Part shown: positions 16,806 to 26,197 of the stretch, piece after piece
Layout: each line of letters starts with the position of its first letter
Numbering within the stretch: the first letter of the stretch is position 1
NCBI RefSeq assembly: GCF_003287275.1
Contig: NZ_QEVW01000025.1
Coordinates: 248,001-312,000 of the forward strand
Source of the DNA: Paenibacillus taichungensis
GTDB taxonomy: Bacteria > Bacillota > Bacilli > Paenibacillales > Paenibacillaceae
DNA length: 64,000 bases
Direction: 5' to 3'
Made by a program: the position numbers and the translations under genes
The notes under the pieces: model-generated
Seen by the model: only the letters and a program-made list of their open reading frames with translations
The model's database searches: none
Told to the model about the DNA's origin: nothing

Positions 16806-18830
16806 TTACTGTGTATCTGATTCCTTATTTTTATCTTTTTTCGGTACACCGTCCAGACCAAACTCTTCGTCATACGCATCGAAGATCGCACGTGCAACTG
16901 GTGCTGCACTACTGGAACCGAAGCCCCCTTCAGGGATAACCACAGCTACAGCCAGCTTCGGATTGTTACGCGGTGCGTAAGCAATAAACACCCCGTTATC
17001 CACCAATTTCCCTCCGACTAACTGTGTGGATGTTCCTGTTTTTCTGGCAAAGTCATAAGGGAAACCGCTAAATGAAGATACCTCCGTTGCCATGCCTCGC
17101 TGTACTTCATTCCAGTAAGCATCATTAAAATCGACTGTGCTGAGCACTTTCGGTTTCATTTTCTCAACCACATTGCCTTGCGAATCACGGAACTCACTGA
17201 CTAATTGTGGCTCCATACGTTTTCCTTTATTCGCTAGCATCGTAGCATACTGTGCCAGCTGCATCGTTGTATATTTGCCTTGTTGGCCAAAAGAGCCATA
17301 AACAAGTCGTGTTAGTGAACTTTCATTGGTGTTCATATAATCACGAATCCCCAAGAATTCATTCGGCAGATCAACCCCAGTTGACACACCCAAACCGAAC
17401 TGCTTCATGTATTTATCCCAAACATTGATTCCCTCTGCACCATATTGGGAGTAAAGCTTCTTGCCGATCTCATCAATCATGAACACGTTCGAGGAATGTC
17501 GAATCGCATCATGGGGAGTCAACGACCCATACACGTGTCCCGATGAGTTCTGAACTCTACGGTTATCTCCACCGAAAGTCGTTGAACCTCTGTCTGAATA
17601 AACCGTATTAGTCGTGAAAAATCCTTCTTTCAAACCGATCAATACACTAAGCGGTTTAATCGTTGAACCAAGTAATACGATAGATTCCGCTCGTTTTTTG
17701 GAATCATCGGGCGGGAACGAGCGAATTGTACCATTTTGGTATACATACTTGATGTCATCATATTGATCGTTGCTAATACTACCCGTTCTCCAGATATTCG
17801 TGTCATAATCTGGCATACTGGCAATCGAAACAATCTTCCCTGTATCCACTTCCATAGCTACCGCAAAACCTGTTTTGGCATTCGGGTGCAGCTTACCTGA
17901 AACTGGATGTGTATGCAGCCAGCTTAGTTGATCCAGTATCGCCTGTTCTGTCTTCACCTGAACATTTTTGTTAATGGTTGTAATTAGGTCATACCCTTTT
18001 TCGGGTGGAGTAGAGCCTGCTACACCTTCAGGCAAATTCCGCAAATCAACATCAACGGAGTTATAACCGCTTTTCCCCCGCAGAACGTCCTGATATTGCA
18101 GTTCCAGTCCATCGAAGCCAACAAACTCATTCTCGGTATATACAAGACCTGGGTCCGTTTGTTTTTTATTGGCCTCATCAACCTCTTTGTATTTATCCAA
18201 TGTTTTGGAGCTTTTGAACTTTTTGAGATAACCAATCGTCTGAACCGCTACCGTATCCGGATCATAGTAACGCACACTTTCCTCTACAATCTGAATTCCC
18301 TTGAATTCATCCTTGTGCTGCAGAAAATAGGCTACTTCCTCATCGGACAGATCACTCTTAATCAGACGTGGCATGAACCCGTTTGCTTTACGCGAATTGA
18401 GGTCCATTGCTTCTAAGATGTTATCGACCGTAAGGGCCTCGGAATCCTTTTTCTTATACTGCTCAAAAACATCATGCAGCCGTGTGGCGATGTCCTCCAC
18501 TTCCGCTATATTCGGATTAGGCTTGCCATCCACATCCCCATAATTTTTGTATAAGGTCAGATACAAAGATTGAATTGGCTTGGAGTAAGCCAGCTTTACC
18601 TCACCCGTGGAATCATAGATGGTTCCTCTCACGGGAGCGAGCGGTACATCTTTGGTAATGTTGCTCGCTTCCTCCTGACTGAGTTCAGGCCCTTCCACGA
18701 ATTGCAAAAATGCCAGCCGTACAATAATAACGCTAAAAATAACAAAGGAAGCGAAGAAAAATACGTTCATTCGGTAACTAAAGCGCCGCTTGTCCGTAAG
18801 TTCGTCCTTCTCTTTTGAATGATTTTTCAT
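16806..18830 (-). CDS. Class B penicillin-binding protein (transpeptidase), paralog 2
   Basis: A 674-residue paralog of the next gene with the same layout: a membrane anchor (about 21-44), dimerisation domain from APVRGTIYDSTG, and transpeptidase domain. Catalytic motifs S389-TIK, SSN (446-448) and KTG (597-599) are intact. Long stretches are near identical to paralog 1, for example GLGVSTGVDLP and SFGQQGKYTT. It has short insertions relative to paralog 1, notably around residues 305-320 and 345-356. RBS GAGGTAGGATGA precedes the ATG. It may share a transcript with the transglutaminase gene 105 bases upstream. Confidence 0.93.
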   Translation of the reverse strand: MKNHSKEKDELTDKRRFSYRMNVFFFASFVIFSVIIVRLAFLQFVEGPELSQEEASNITKDVPLAPVRGTIYDSTGEVKLAYSKPIQSLYLTLYKNYGDVDGKPNPNIAEVEDIATRLHDVFEQYKKKDSEALTVDNILEAMDLNSRKANGFMPRLIKSDLSDEEVAYFLQHKDEFKGIQIVEESVRYYDPDTVAVQTIGYLKKFKSSKTLDKYKEVDEANKKQTDPGLVYTENEFVGFDGLELQYQDVLRGKSGYNSVDVDLRNLPEGVAGSTPPEKGYDLITTINKNVQVKTEQAILDQLSWLHTHPVSGKLHPNAKTGFAVAMEVDTGKIVSIASMPDYDTNIWRTGSISNDQYDDIKYVYQNGTIRSFPPDDSKKRAESIVLLGSTIKPLSVLIGLKEGFFTTNTVYSDRGSTTFGGDNRRVQNSSGHVYGSLTPHDAIRHSSNVFMIDEIGKKLYSQYGAEGINVWDKYMKQFGLGVSTGVDLPNEFLGIRDYMNTNESSLTRLVYGSFGQQGKYTTMQLAQYATMLANKGKRMEPQLVSEFRDSQGNVVEKMKPKVLSTVDFNDAYWNEVQRGMATEVSSFSGFPYDFARKTGTSTQLVGGKLVDNGVFIAYAPRNNPKLAVAVVIPEGGFGSSSAAPVARAIFDAYDEEFGLDGVPKKDKNKESDTQ

Positions 18831-18935
18831 TCATCCTACCTCTTTCATGACTTGATGCATACCGTCCAGGCTGTACAGCCCCGGCATGATAACCTGGCAA
18901 CGTCGTCATCTCCCGGGCCCATGTCCGGCGTAATA

Positions 18936-20084
18936 TTAAGCTGATTGATCTTTCAGATGGGTATCGGCAAAATTAGGAGGATTGAACCAATCACCACTAA
19001 TCGCCCAAGTAGGATCAAGCGGAATCCAGCTTTCCGAATCACTTAAATATATTTCATTCCATGCATGTGGACCATATCCACCCTGCCCGTTATAACCAAG
19101 CCCTGTAACCACTTTGACTTCCAAACCCTGTGAACGAGCCATGACTGCATATAGACGAGCGTAATCGATACATACACCTTGACGTGTATCAAATGTATTT
19201 TGTGGCGTCTGCTCATGCCATATGCCTTTTTGCTCATAGTCATCCACTTTGCCATAGTCATATTGAATGCGAGAACCTACCCAATCATATAATGCCCTAG
19301 CTTTGGCTTCATCTGTCGTTTGACCTTTCACAATTTCTTTTGCCGCAGATTCAATATCCGCCGGAATGTTATGGTCAATGACTTCATATTTGCGTTGCAG
19401 GATCGCGCCGAGTTCCTTTTGCACTGCTTGCGTAAATACAGGCAGTTTGTCTTTGATGAAAGTACCTGATAATGGCTCTATGACAGATTTGGCCCCTTGC
19501 ATATAAATGGGGGAAGCCTCTACATAACGACTAAACATGCTGCCCGGATAGAGACTGACAATCATGAACAACACGGCAATCACAATCATCCCGCGGACGG
19601 AGCCAATAACTGTACCAATCACAGCACCCGTAAAACGGCTGAAAAATCCTTTGGGTCTGCTCTCTTGCTCTGCCGAACTGTATCTTCTGCTAAAAATAAG
19701 GGAAGAGAGCAATCCGAGAACCAATCGGATGAAGCCATAACTAATCACAAACAACACGGCAAACCGCATCAGCGGAAAATCAGCAATGGCCGTAATCAAT
19801 GTATAATACATCTGCTCCCATCGGTTCAATTCACGGTTTGGCATGTCTGCCGCATGCACAGACAACCATTGCTGAACATATGGGGCAAGCCATAATGTTA
19901 AACCGATAGATAACAGAATACCAATGACCGCCATAATGCCATCCATGAGGAATCCAAAGAGTCTTCCTGCCGAACGTGAAGCACCTCTGGACCACCCCTG
20001 AAGCAATGAAGCCGCCACAATCAGCAGCAGCATAATCGTTATGCCGTTGAATTCTTTCAGACTATCCAGCCAACTTTGCAGCAC
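18936..20084 (-). CDS. CvpA-like membrane domain fused to a transglutaminase-like domain
   Basis: A 382-residue protein. The N-terminal half (about 1-180) has four or five hydrophobic segments and a GAVIGTVIGSVRGMIVIAVL region that resembles CvpA proteins. The C-terminal half is a transglutaminase core with the triad C305 (GVCIDYA), H340 (GPHAWNE) and D357 (LDPTW). It lies 18 bases after a small membrane-protein gene and upstream of the two PBP genes, which suggests an envelope role. The exact reaction (protease-like or cross-linking) is not known. Confidence 0.82.
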   Translation of the reverse strand: MLQSWLDSLKEFNGITIMLLLIVAASLLQGWSRGASRSAGRLFGFLMDGIMAVIGILLSIGLTLWLAPYVQQWLSVHAADMPNRELNRWEQMYYTLITAIADFPLMRFAVLFVISYGFIRLVLGLLSSLIFSRRYSSAEQESRPKGFFSRFTGAVIGTVIGSVRGMIVIAVLFMIVSLYPGSMFSRYVEASPIYMQGAKSVIEPLSGTFIKDKLPVFTQAVQKELGAILQRKYEVIDHNIPADIESAAKEIVKGQTTDEAKARALYDWVGSRIQYDYGKVDDYEQKGIWHEQTPQNTFDTRQGVCIDYARLYAVMARSQGLEVKVVTGLGYNGQGGYGPHAWNEIYLSDSESWIPLDPTWAISGDWFNPPNFADTHLKDQSA

Positions 20085-20102
20085 GTATCCATTCCTCCTT
20101 TA

Positions 20103-20558
20103 CTACGAAGCCGGTGCTGTTCCGTTCTCCTGTGCCTGTTTGACAAAAGTTCGTATCGTTTCATTGTCGACCTTCCATTCACCCACTGAGATCCCCCGGA
20201 ATGTAACATCGACTTTATCCGAATTCGTTCTACCCTTAATCTCCACATTGGGGCTTGTGATGGTAAATGCTCCATCCTGTCCCTTGGTGTATGTTGCTTT
20301 GGAAGCTTCCTTGAGCATCATACTGGTCGCTTCTTTCTTCAATGTGTCCATCGTACTCGATTGGACGTCAGTAACTGTCTGTTTGATCTGATCAATGGAG
20401 ATGCCGCTGTATATCAGTAGAGCCGCAATAATGATGATGGCAATCGCCCATTTCAATACGGTTTTGACCACGTTCAGAACAAAGAACAAAATGATCAACG
20501 CAACCACAATCACCAGCCAGTTCTGCATCACAAACTCTTTGATTACTTCTATGTTCAT
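20103..20558 (-). CDS. Uncharacterised small membrane protein
   Basis: A 151-residue protein. I chose the ATG at 20558 because GGAAGGTG lies 5 bases upstream; the frame is open to 20612. Residues about 12-50 form two hydrophobic segments (WLVIVVALIILFFVLNVV, WAIAIIIIAALLIYSGI). A polar region follows that reads like a small extracytoplasmic beta-domain (TYTKGQDGAFTITSPNVEIKGR). I do not recognise a family. It is followed after 18 bases by the CvpA/transglutaminase gene and probably works with it. Confidence 0.75.
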   Translation of the reverse strand: MNIEVIKEFVMQNWLVIVVALIILFFVLNVVKTVLKWAIAIIIIAALLIYSGISIDQIKQTVTDVQSSTMDTLKKEATSMMLKEASKATYTKGQDGAFTITSPNVEIKGRTNSDKVDVTFRGISVGEWKVDNETIRTFVKQAQENGTAPAS

Positions 20559-20774
20559 GACTACACCTTCCGTATTAGAGTTGATTATTAACACTTCCCG
20601 AATATTATACATGATTTCCGAAGCTGCTGTCAGCTAAGCCCTCCTATGTAAAAATAAACGGTCTAAGTTCGTCCCGCCGGGCGTACAAGTAGTACCATGA
20701 GGTTCTGTCCAAGGAACGGGGAACACGTCATGACCAGTTATTGAACATGCATCGCTTAACAAGGAGGGGCTTAT

Positions 20775-21950
20775 GTGAAAACGGCCATCTGGCTATATCT
20801 ATTTTTGTTCCTTGCTGTTTTTGATCTGCACGCCCAGTATCCAATCTTGACCCCTTTCGCTATCTCGCTCGGGGCGGCCCCGACCTTCATCGGCTGGATG
20901 ATGGGTATCTACTCCTTGACTCATCTCCCAGGCAATCTGATTGCGGGAACTCAAATCGACAAACATGGCAGTCGTCGTTACATTGTATTCAGTTTGCTGG
21001 GTGCAGGCATCATTTTGCTTATCCAGGCGCAAATCCATACACCATGGCAGCTGCTCGCCCTGCGCTCCATCAGTGGGTTTGTACTTGCTTTTCTGTCTCC
21101 CGCCTGTCTCGCACTGCTTGCGCAACTGTCAAGTGATCCAATCAAGCAAGGCAAGTATATGTCAGGCCATGGCGTCGTACATACGCTGGCATCCGTGGTA
21201 TCGCCTGCCGCAGGCGCATTGATCGTCGGAGCTTTAGGATTTTCCGCCACCTTTGCGAGTCTCGGTTATCTGCTCATTCTGTCAGGTGTTATCGCATGGT
21301 TATCCATGCCCAAAGGCATCGCTGAAGTTCAGCATGAGAAAGTGACCGAGCCCGCCAAGCCTATCAACCTTGTTGAAGAAAAAAGGAAATTCCTGCCCGT
21401 ATCTTGGCGATATTTTGCTCTGCCACTTGTCATTGCTTGTGCTCAAGGAATTCTTTTTTTTGAACTGCCCCTGCGTGGAGGCGGCCATTCGTCCATGATG
21501 TCTACCGGACTTTTGTTTTCCATTATCAGCATTGGAGCACTATTTACCCTGAGTATGCTATTTCTCAATCGTTATTCCCCAAAACTGCGGTTGATTGCAG
21601 GTGTACTGCTGATGTCTTTATGTTTCTTTACTCTGGCGGCCATACCACAAATTCCATTATCATCCGTGCTTTTCGTTCTGGGGATGTCCAAGGGCATTAT
21701 TTTCCCAGCCATGGCAACACTTTTTATTCATTTAAGCGGCGGAAACAAGCTGGGGCGTATCTTCTCATTACAATCCATCGCTACCTCCATCGGTTCTTTC
21801 ATCGGTCCAATCACAGCAGGACAACTTCGTGTCGGTTTATCGCCGTATTTCATTGCTTTTGTATTATTGATGATCGGCATTATGCTGCTCCCTTATTTCA
21901 CTGCCAGACGTGAAGCTTCCTTGCCTGATCCCAAAAGCATACTGGGTTAA
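20775..21950 (+). CDS. MFS family transporter
   Basis: A 391-residue protein with about 12 hydrophobic segments in two halves and an MFS loop motif after the second segment (GTQIDKHGSRRYIV). The start is GTG at 20775 with AAGGAGG 7-8 bases upstream; the overlapping ATG at 20773 is followed at once by TGA and cannot be used. The substrate is not evident; drug or sugar efflux are both possible. It stands alone. Confidence 0.85.
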   Translation: MKTAIWLYLFLFLAVFDLHAQYPILTPFAISLGAAPTFIGWMMGIYSLTHLPGNLIAGTQIDKHGSRRYIVFSLLGAGIILLIQAQIHTPWQLLALRSISGFVLAFLSPACLALLAQLSSDPIKQGKYMSGHGVVHTLASVVSPAAGALIVGALGFSATFASLGYLLILSGVIAWLSMPKGIAEVQHEKVTEPAKPINLVEEKRKFLPVSWRYFALPLVIACAQGILFFELPLRGGGHSSMMSTGLLFSIISIGALFTLSMLFLNRYSPKLRLIAGVLLMSLCFFTLAAIPQIPLSSVLFVLGMSKGIIFPAMATLFIHLSGGNKLGRIFSLQSIATSIGSFIGPITAGQLRVGLSPYFIAFVLLMIGIMLLPYFTARREASLPDPKSILG

Positions 21951-22322
21951 CCGTATCTAGATAATCTATATTCAAACCCTTTGACAACAGAAAGGCTTGT
22001 ATTTTTCTTGGCTTTGCATCATTCCCCCATTTACAGCTAAACTATATAAAACGGACTGATGTTCTACACACAAATGAAGTGACTTCTTATCTTTAAGTTT
22101 TTCTTCTTCATTATCCTCATTAGGAATGGACGATCCAAAACGGAACGGCCACTTAGACATTCAGTTTAGAATGTGGAAAAGAAGTTAGAAATTAAAGATG
22201 TTTCTGTCAGCGTAGTCGCTCGTGTAAGAATTAGAAGGTCCAGTTTATATAATCCAGTCGATTTTCGCTGCAACATTTCCCGGGGAATGTCGACATAAGC
22301 TCTCGATTAAGAGGTGAATATG
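21951..22322. other. Intergenic region
   Basis: A 62-codon minus-strand ORF (21972-22160) lacks a ribosome binding site and I did not accept it. No clear regulatory structure is seen. Confidence 0.4.
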
Positions 22323-22670
22323 ATGCCTATTCATGTCATTGTGGAAGGTAAAAATGACCGCAGTAAACTAAAACGTCTCGTAGGACCTGAAATCAACATT
22401 TTGTGCACATTTGGAACACTGAATTCCCTCAAGCTTGAGTCGCTGCGCAAACAGGTTGGTTACGATGAGGTCTACTTATTTATGGATAATGACAGTTCAG
22501 GTAAAAAAATCAGGGGTGTTCTGCGAGATGCCTTCCCGGACGCAGTACAGATGTATACACGACGTGGTTATGCGGGTGTGGAGGGAACTCCCGACGAATA
22601 TATCATCGCCCAGCTGGAAAAAGCCGGATTGGAATCGTATATCCAATATCCTGAATTCCCATCGTTTTAA
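22323..22670 (+). CDS. Stand-alone Toprim domain protein
   Basis: A 115-residue protein consisting of a single Toprim fold: acidic VEGKNDR near the N-terminus and the FMDNDSSGKKIR motif (D-x-D) around residues 53-64. Both metal-binding signatures of Toprim nucleases and primases are present. It resembles small RNase M5-like or OLD-type Toprim proteins, but no other domain is present and the substrate is unknown. AGAGGTG precedes tandem ATGs at 22320 and 22323; I chose the second by spacing. A strong terminator follows. Confidence 0.75.
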   Translation: MPIHVIVEGKNDRSKLKRLVGPEINILCTFGTLNSLKLESLRKQVGYDEVYLFMDNDSSGKKIRGVLRDAFPDAVQMYTRRGYAGVEGTPDEYIIAQLEKAGLESYIQYPEFPSF

Positions 22671-22676
22671 ACCGTA

Positions 22677-22725
22677 AGAGGCTGCTCGCCGGGGTATTCA
22701 TTCAACCCAGGAAGCAGCCTCTTTA
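22677..22725. terminator. Bidirectional terminator
   Basis: AGAGGCTGCT (22677-22686) pairs with AGCAGCCTCT (22713-22722), followed by TTATT. It serves the Toprim gene (+) and probably the Sco gene (-). Confidence 0.75.
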
Positions 22726-22749
22726 TTGATTTGTTATTATGACACATCT

Positions 22750-23364
22750 CTATTCCTTAATCAGATTGCGAATGTCTTCCGCAATGACAGCTGGTTCAAC
22801 ATCCTCTGTATTAAACGCGTTATATACCTTGCGCAATTGATTATTTCGATCCACCAATCCAATCATGTTCATATGGGCAAAATCGTCCTTGTTCTCACCT
22901 TCAATGAGGATCTGGAATGAATCCTTGGCGAGCTGCTTCGTTTGATCCATATCCCCCCGCAGGAAATACCAACCTTCATAATCCGCATGGAATCGATCTG
23001 CAAATTCTTTAATCTTCTCCTTTGTATCCACTTTCGGATCAAACGAGATAGATACAAAGGAAGCATCCTTCCCAAAGGTATCGTCCTCTTTCAACAGATC
23101 CTGCACTTGGGATAACGTAAAGGTCGTAATTGGGCACACATCCGGACAACTGGTGAAATAAAAGTAGAACAAACGCACCTTGCCTTTGGTATCATCCAGA
23201 GACACTGTGCTTCCATCCACATTTTCCATCGAGAAGGATTGAATCTCCCGAATTTCGGGTAACTTTTCCTTGCTGGCAAATACGGTGCCCCACATTAAAT
23301 ACACCGCCATAATCAGCGCAAGCCCTAGCAGCATCCATGTCCATTTATATTTTTTCAGCATCAT
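22750..23364 (-). CDS. Sco/SenC family cytochrome oxidase assembly protein
   Basis: A 204-residue protein with one N-terminal membrane anchor (about 8-28) and an extracytoplasmic thioredoxin fold. The copper ligands CPDVC (C73, C77) and H164 (FAHMNM) are all present, as in BsSco. The family delivers copper to the CuA site of cytochrome c oxidase. GGAAGGG precedes the ATG at 23364; the open frame to 23406 lacks such a site. It lies 225 bases downstream of ctaB on the same strand, which fits oxidase assembly. Confidence 0.92.
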   Translation of the reverse strand: MMLKKYKWTWMLLGLALIMAVYLMWGTVFASKEKLPEIREIQSFSMENVDGSTVSLDDTKGKVRLFYFYFTSCPDVCPITTFTLSQVQDLLKEDDTFGKDASFVSISFDPKVDTKEKIKEFADRFHADYEGWYFLRGDMDQTKQLAKDSFQILIEGENKDDFAHMNMIGLVDRNNQLRKVYNAFNTEDVEPAVIAEDIRNLIKE

Positions 23365-23589
23365 TATCGTCCCTTCCGATATCAGATCATATGAATACGC
23401 ATACATAAACTTTGAACAGTTCTCTATAAATTATGGACTCTGGATCGTATTTTCAATGGCATTTCCTCATTCCCTTACCACTTTGATGCATATGTATACG
23501 AAGAACCTAAACGACAAAGGTCCCCCTAGTTATTGTAACGGATCCACGGCCCCGTGCCCATCTAATGTTATTAAAGCATTTCATGCTGC

Positions 23590-24519
23590 TCATTTGTGCA
23601 CTGTATCCAGAATCATCAATATAAAACTCAAAGATAGATAGTTAATGGAGTAAAGGAAGACCTTTTTGGCCCAGGCATCTGTATTTTGTGCACGAAAACC
23701 TTTAAGTGCGTAGTACAGCCACAGAACAGAAAGTATCAGTGAGACAGTAAGATAGAAGATTCCTGCATACCCGTAAGCATACATGAGGACCGGGACAAAG
23801 ATTTGCAAAACCAGATAAGGAAGCATCTGAATCTTGGTCCGTTCAATACCCTTTACTACCGGTAATAGTGGAAATCCACCAGCCCGATAATCTTCCACCC
23901 TGCGGATCGCGAGCGCCCAGAAGTGTGGGGGCTGCCATAAAAACAACATAGCCAGAAGAAGCCATGCACCAAGATCCATACGTCCGGTTACTGCGACATA
24001 CCCGATGACTGGCGGCATTGCACCAGACAGACCACCTATGGAGGTGCTCCATGTCGACGAACGTTTTAACCAAAGGGTGTACATAATCACATAGACAAAC
24101 ATGCCAAAAATGCCGCATAATCCGGCAAGTACCCCGGAGAAGGAAAAGAGTACGGATAATCCAATCACACCCAAAATAATGGCATAGGATAAAACAACTT
24201 TGGGTGTTAAACGTCCTGTTGGTAAGGACCTGTTGCGGGTACGTTCCATTTTGAGATCAAGTTCACGGTCAAAATAATTGTTAAATACACAAGAAGAAGC
24301 CATAATCAGTACCGTTCCAAGTAGGGTTAACAGCATCTTGCTGTAATTGACGTCCCACTGTGATGCAAGCCAAAAGCCACCAAAAACCGCAATAAGGTTG
24401 GTTCGAAGAATGCCCGGTTTCGTAATATGGATAAAATCTTTCCACGTCCCTGATTTCATCGGAGGCGCAGATCGTGTTGCCGAATCGGAAGAAGCCTGGT
24501 ATCTCAATGGATTGTCCAC
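23590..24519 (-). CDS. ctaB: Protoheme IX farnesyltransferase (heme O synthase)
   Basis: A 309-residue UbiA-type prenyltransferase with about eight or nine membrane segments. The prenyl-diphosphate binding motif NNYFDRELD lies at 80-88 and WQPPHFWALAIRR is the heme O synthase signature. It adds a farnesyl group to protoheme to make heme O, the substrate of CtaA (gene near 4 kb). It starts with GTG at 24519, with AAGGGGG 10 bases upstream. The first 25 residues are a polar extension. Confidence 0.95.
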   Translation of the reverse strand: MDNPLRYQASSDSATRSAPPMKSGTWKDFIHITKPGILRTNLIAVFGGFWLASQWDVNYSKMLLTLLGTVLIMASSCVFNNYFDRELDLKMERTRNRSLPTGRLTPKVVLSYAIILGVIGLSVLFSFSGVLAGLCGIFGMFVYVIMYTLWLKRSSTWSTSIGGLSGAMPPVIGYVAVTGRMDLGAWLLLAMLFLWQPPHFWALAIRRVEDYRAGGFPLLPVVKGIERTKIQMLPYLVLQIFVPVLMYAYGYAGIFYLTVSLILSVLWLYYALKGFRAQNTDAWAKKVFLYSINYLSLSFILMILDTVHK

Positions 24520-24772
24520 GCTTGTGAATCCCCCTTCTTCTTGATCTCATGGAGGTTTTTCTCTCTGCCTCCGATATAAAGTTTATCACAGGAAAAGGAA
24601 AAAGAGTTTGACAATGCTCGTACAATTACTGTCAATTGAGCAGGTTCTTGTCATATCTTTGGAAATTAGGGTGTTTTGCTTCCCGGTAGGCGGATAATAT
24701 ACACTATATATGGGTATCACCTAGATAGAGAGGCAACTCGCATTAACGATACACCACACAAAGGAGACGTTT

Positions 24773-25753
24773 ATGGATACTTCTACACATTTTGTCATGG
24801 GGATTGGTTTGGCCGGTCTGGCTTATGTCGATCCTGTTGTCGCGACGAGTCCCATGCTCGCAGCTGCGGTCATGGTAGGCACCATTGCAGGCTCGCAGGC
24901 TCCTGACATCGATACTGCGTTACGTCTCAAAAGCAACTCGCTCTACATCCGGAATCACCGGGGCATGTCCCATTCACTGCCATTTCTCCTGTTATGGGTT
25001 CTGCTCATCACCGGTGTCATTACACTGATCTTTCCGGGTGTCGCTATTGGACACGTCGCGGCCTGGACTGCTGTCGCCGTAGGCGTTCACGTTTTTACCG
25101 ATTTGTTCAATACCTATGGAACTCAGGCAGCACGGCCTTTTACAGAACGCTGGATTGCCTGGAACATCATTCATATTTTTGATCCGTTTCTGTTCACCTC
25201 ACATGTGCTGGCCATATTGCTATGGGCTTTCGATCTGATCGCCCCTGCCCCACTCTTTGTTTCACTGTATATTTTGATTGGCCTGTATTATGTATGGAGA
25301 ACTATGGCACGTGCTATGGCTGTGAGACAGGTGAAGCGGCTCGACAAAAATAATTCAGAGGCTCATTACATGGTCATCCCAACGATATCCTGGAACCGAT
25401 GGCATGTGGTGAAAAGACATGAAGATGGCAGTTATGAGATTGGCAAAATGGATCATTCCGTCCTAACCTGGAATCTCCATGCTTCATCGTCCACTCACGC
25501 AGCTGTCGCCGCTTCACGCAAATCTCCTGAAGTCACTGCATTTCTGTATTTCACCTCCTATGCTGTTGCAGAGGTGGAAGAATTACCAGCTGGATACAAG
25601 GTTCGCTGGGCTGATGTGCGTTATCGACACCGCAAACAATATCCATTTGTCGCTGTAGTCGTTATGGATCGAAATTTCGAAACGATTGATACCTATGTCG
25701 GCTGGTTAAGTGACGAGAAAATGGATAAAAAACTTTTATCCGCACGCTCTTGA
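24773..25753 (+). CDS. YfhP-like metal-dependent hydrolase family membrane protein
   Basis: A 326-residue protein of the DUF457/LexA-binding-related membrane family. It starts MDTSTHFVMGIGL (first His), with SQAPDIDT, NHRGMSHSLP and HVFTDLFNTYGTQ further on; these His/Asp positions are the conserved metal-like site. Four or five membrane segments fill the first 190 residues and a soluble domain follows. Bacillus YfhP is the nearest described relative; its activity is not established. AAAGGAG precedes the ATG. It is divergent from ctaB. Confidence 0.85.
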   Translation: MDTSTHFVMGIGLAGLAYVDPVVATSPMLAAAVMVGTIAGSQAPDIDTALRLKSNSLYIRNHRGMSHSLPFLLLWVLLITGVITLIFPGVAIGHVAAWTAVAVGVHVFTDLFNTYGTQAARPFTERWIAWNIIHIFDPFLFTSHVLAILLWAFDLIAPAPLFVSLYILIGLYYVWRTMARAMAVRQVKRLDKNNSEAHYMVIPTISWNRWHVVKRHEDGSYEIGKMDHSVLTWNLHASSSTHAAVAASRKSPEVTAFLYFTSYAVAEVEELPAGYKVRWADVRYRHRKQYPFVAVVVMDRNFETIDTYVGWLSDEKMDKKLLSARS

Positions 25754-25803
25754 CGAAAGGTGCATGGAAAGGCACAATCAGACATAGGAACGAATGCGCG
25801 AGA

Positions 25804-25831
25804 AAGCCCGGAGCGTTTCCGCTCCGGGCTT
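25804..25831. terminator. Bidirectional terminator
   Basis: AAGCCCGGAGC pairs perfectly with GCTCCGGGCTT. It separates the convergent YfhP-like (+) and SASP (-) genes. Confidence 0.85.
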
Positions 25832-25858
25832 CTGCTTATTGCTTTTTGGTTATAATAA

Positions 25859-26077
25859 TTATTTGCCAGACCCAGCCAGAGACTGCTCAGCGATTTGTAC
25901 CAGACGTTTGGTGATGTATCCGCCCAGAGATCCTGTCTCACGGGAAGTGTAGTTACCGTAGTAACCGTCTTGTGGGATAGTTACACCCAGTTCTTGTGCA
26001 GCTTCGATTTTCAATTGTTGCAGTGCTGAGTTTGCTTGAGGTACCACCAAGTTGTTAGAACGAGATCCTTGAGCCAT
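25859..26077 (-). CDS. Alpha/beta-type small acid-soluble spore protein 1
   Basis: A 72-residue SASP with the family blocks NNLVVPQA, LQQLKIEAAQELGV (containing the region cut by the germination protease GPR) and RETGSLGGYITKRLVQIAEQ. These proteins coat and protect DNA in the forespore and supply amino acids on germination. It is nearly identical in its core to the second SASP at 29251. A GGGAG site precedes the ATG. Expression in the forespore under sigma-G is expected, but I could not assign a clear promoter. Confidence 0.96.
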   Translation of the reverse strand: MAQGSRSNNLVVPQANSALQQLKIEAAQELGVTIPQDGYYGNYTSRETGSLGGYITKRLVQIAEQSLAGSGK

Positions 26078-26197
26078 ATTTAAAATCTCCCTTCAATCTG
26101 TGTCTGTAATGTAATTGCAAGCTTGCAAGATTATTATGGCTCGTGTGCTTCAGGTTATACGGAATTTCATCAAATATCTATATGGAGGTTTTTCCCA

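Noticed and set aside
18840..18930. Short ORFs between the transglutaminase gene and PBP paralog 2
   Set aside because: A 25-codon and a 9-codon frame are open but lack ribosome binding sites; the PBP start has a good site of its own.
21972..22160. 62-codon minus-strand ORF
   Set aside because: No ribosome binding site, no terminator and biased composition (Lys/Glu run then Cys-rich end). It is probably chance, though I cannot exclude it.
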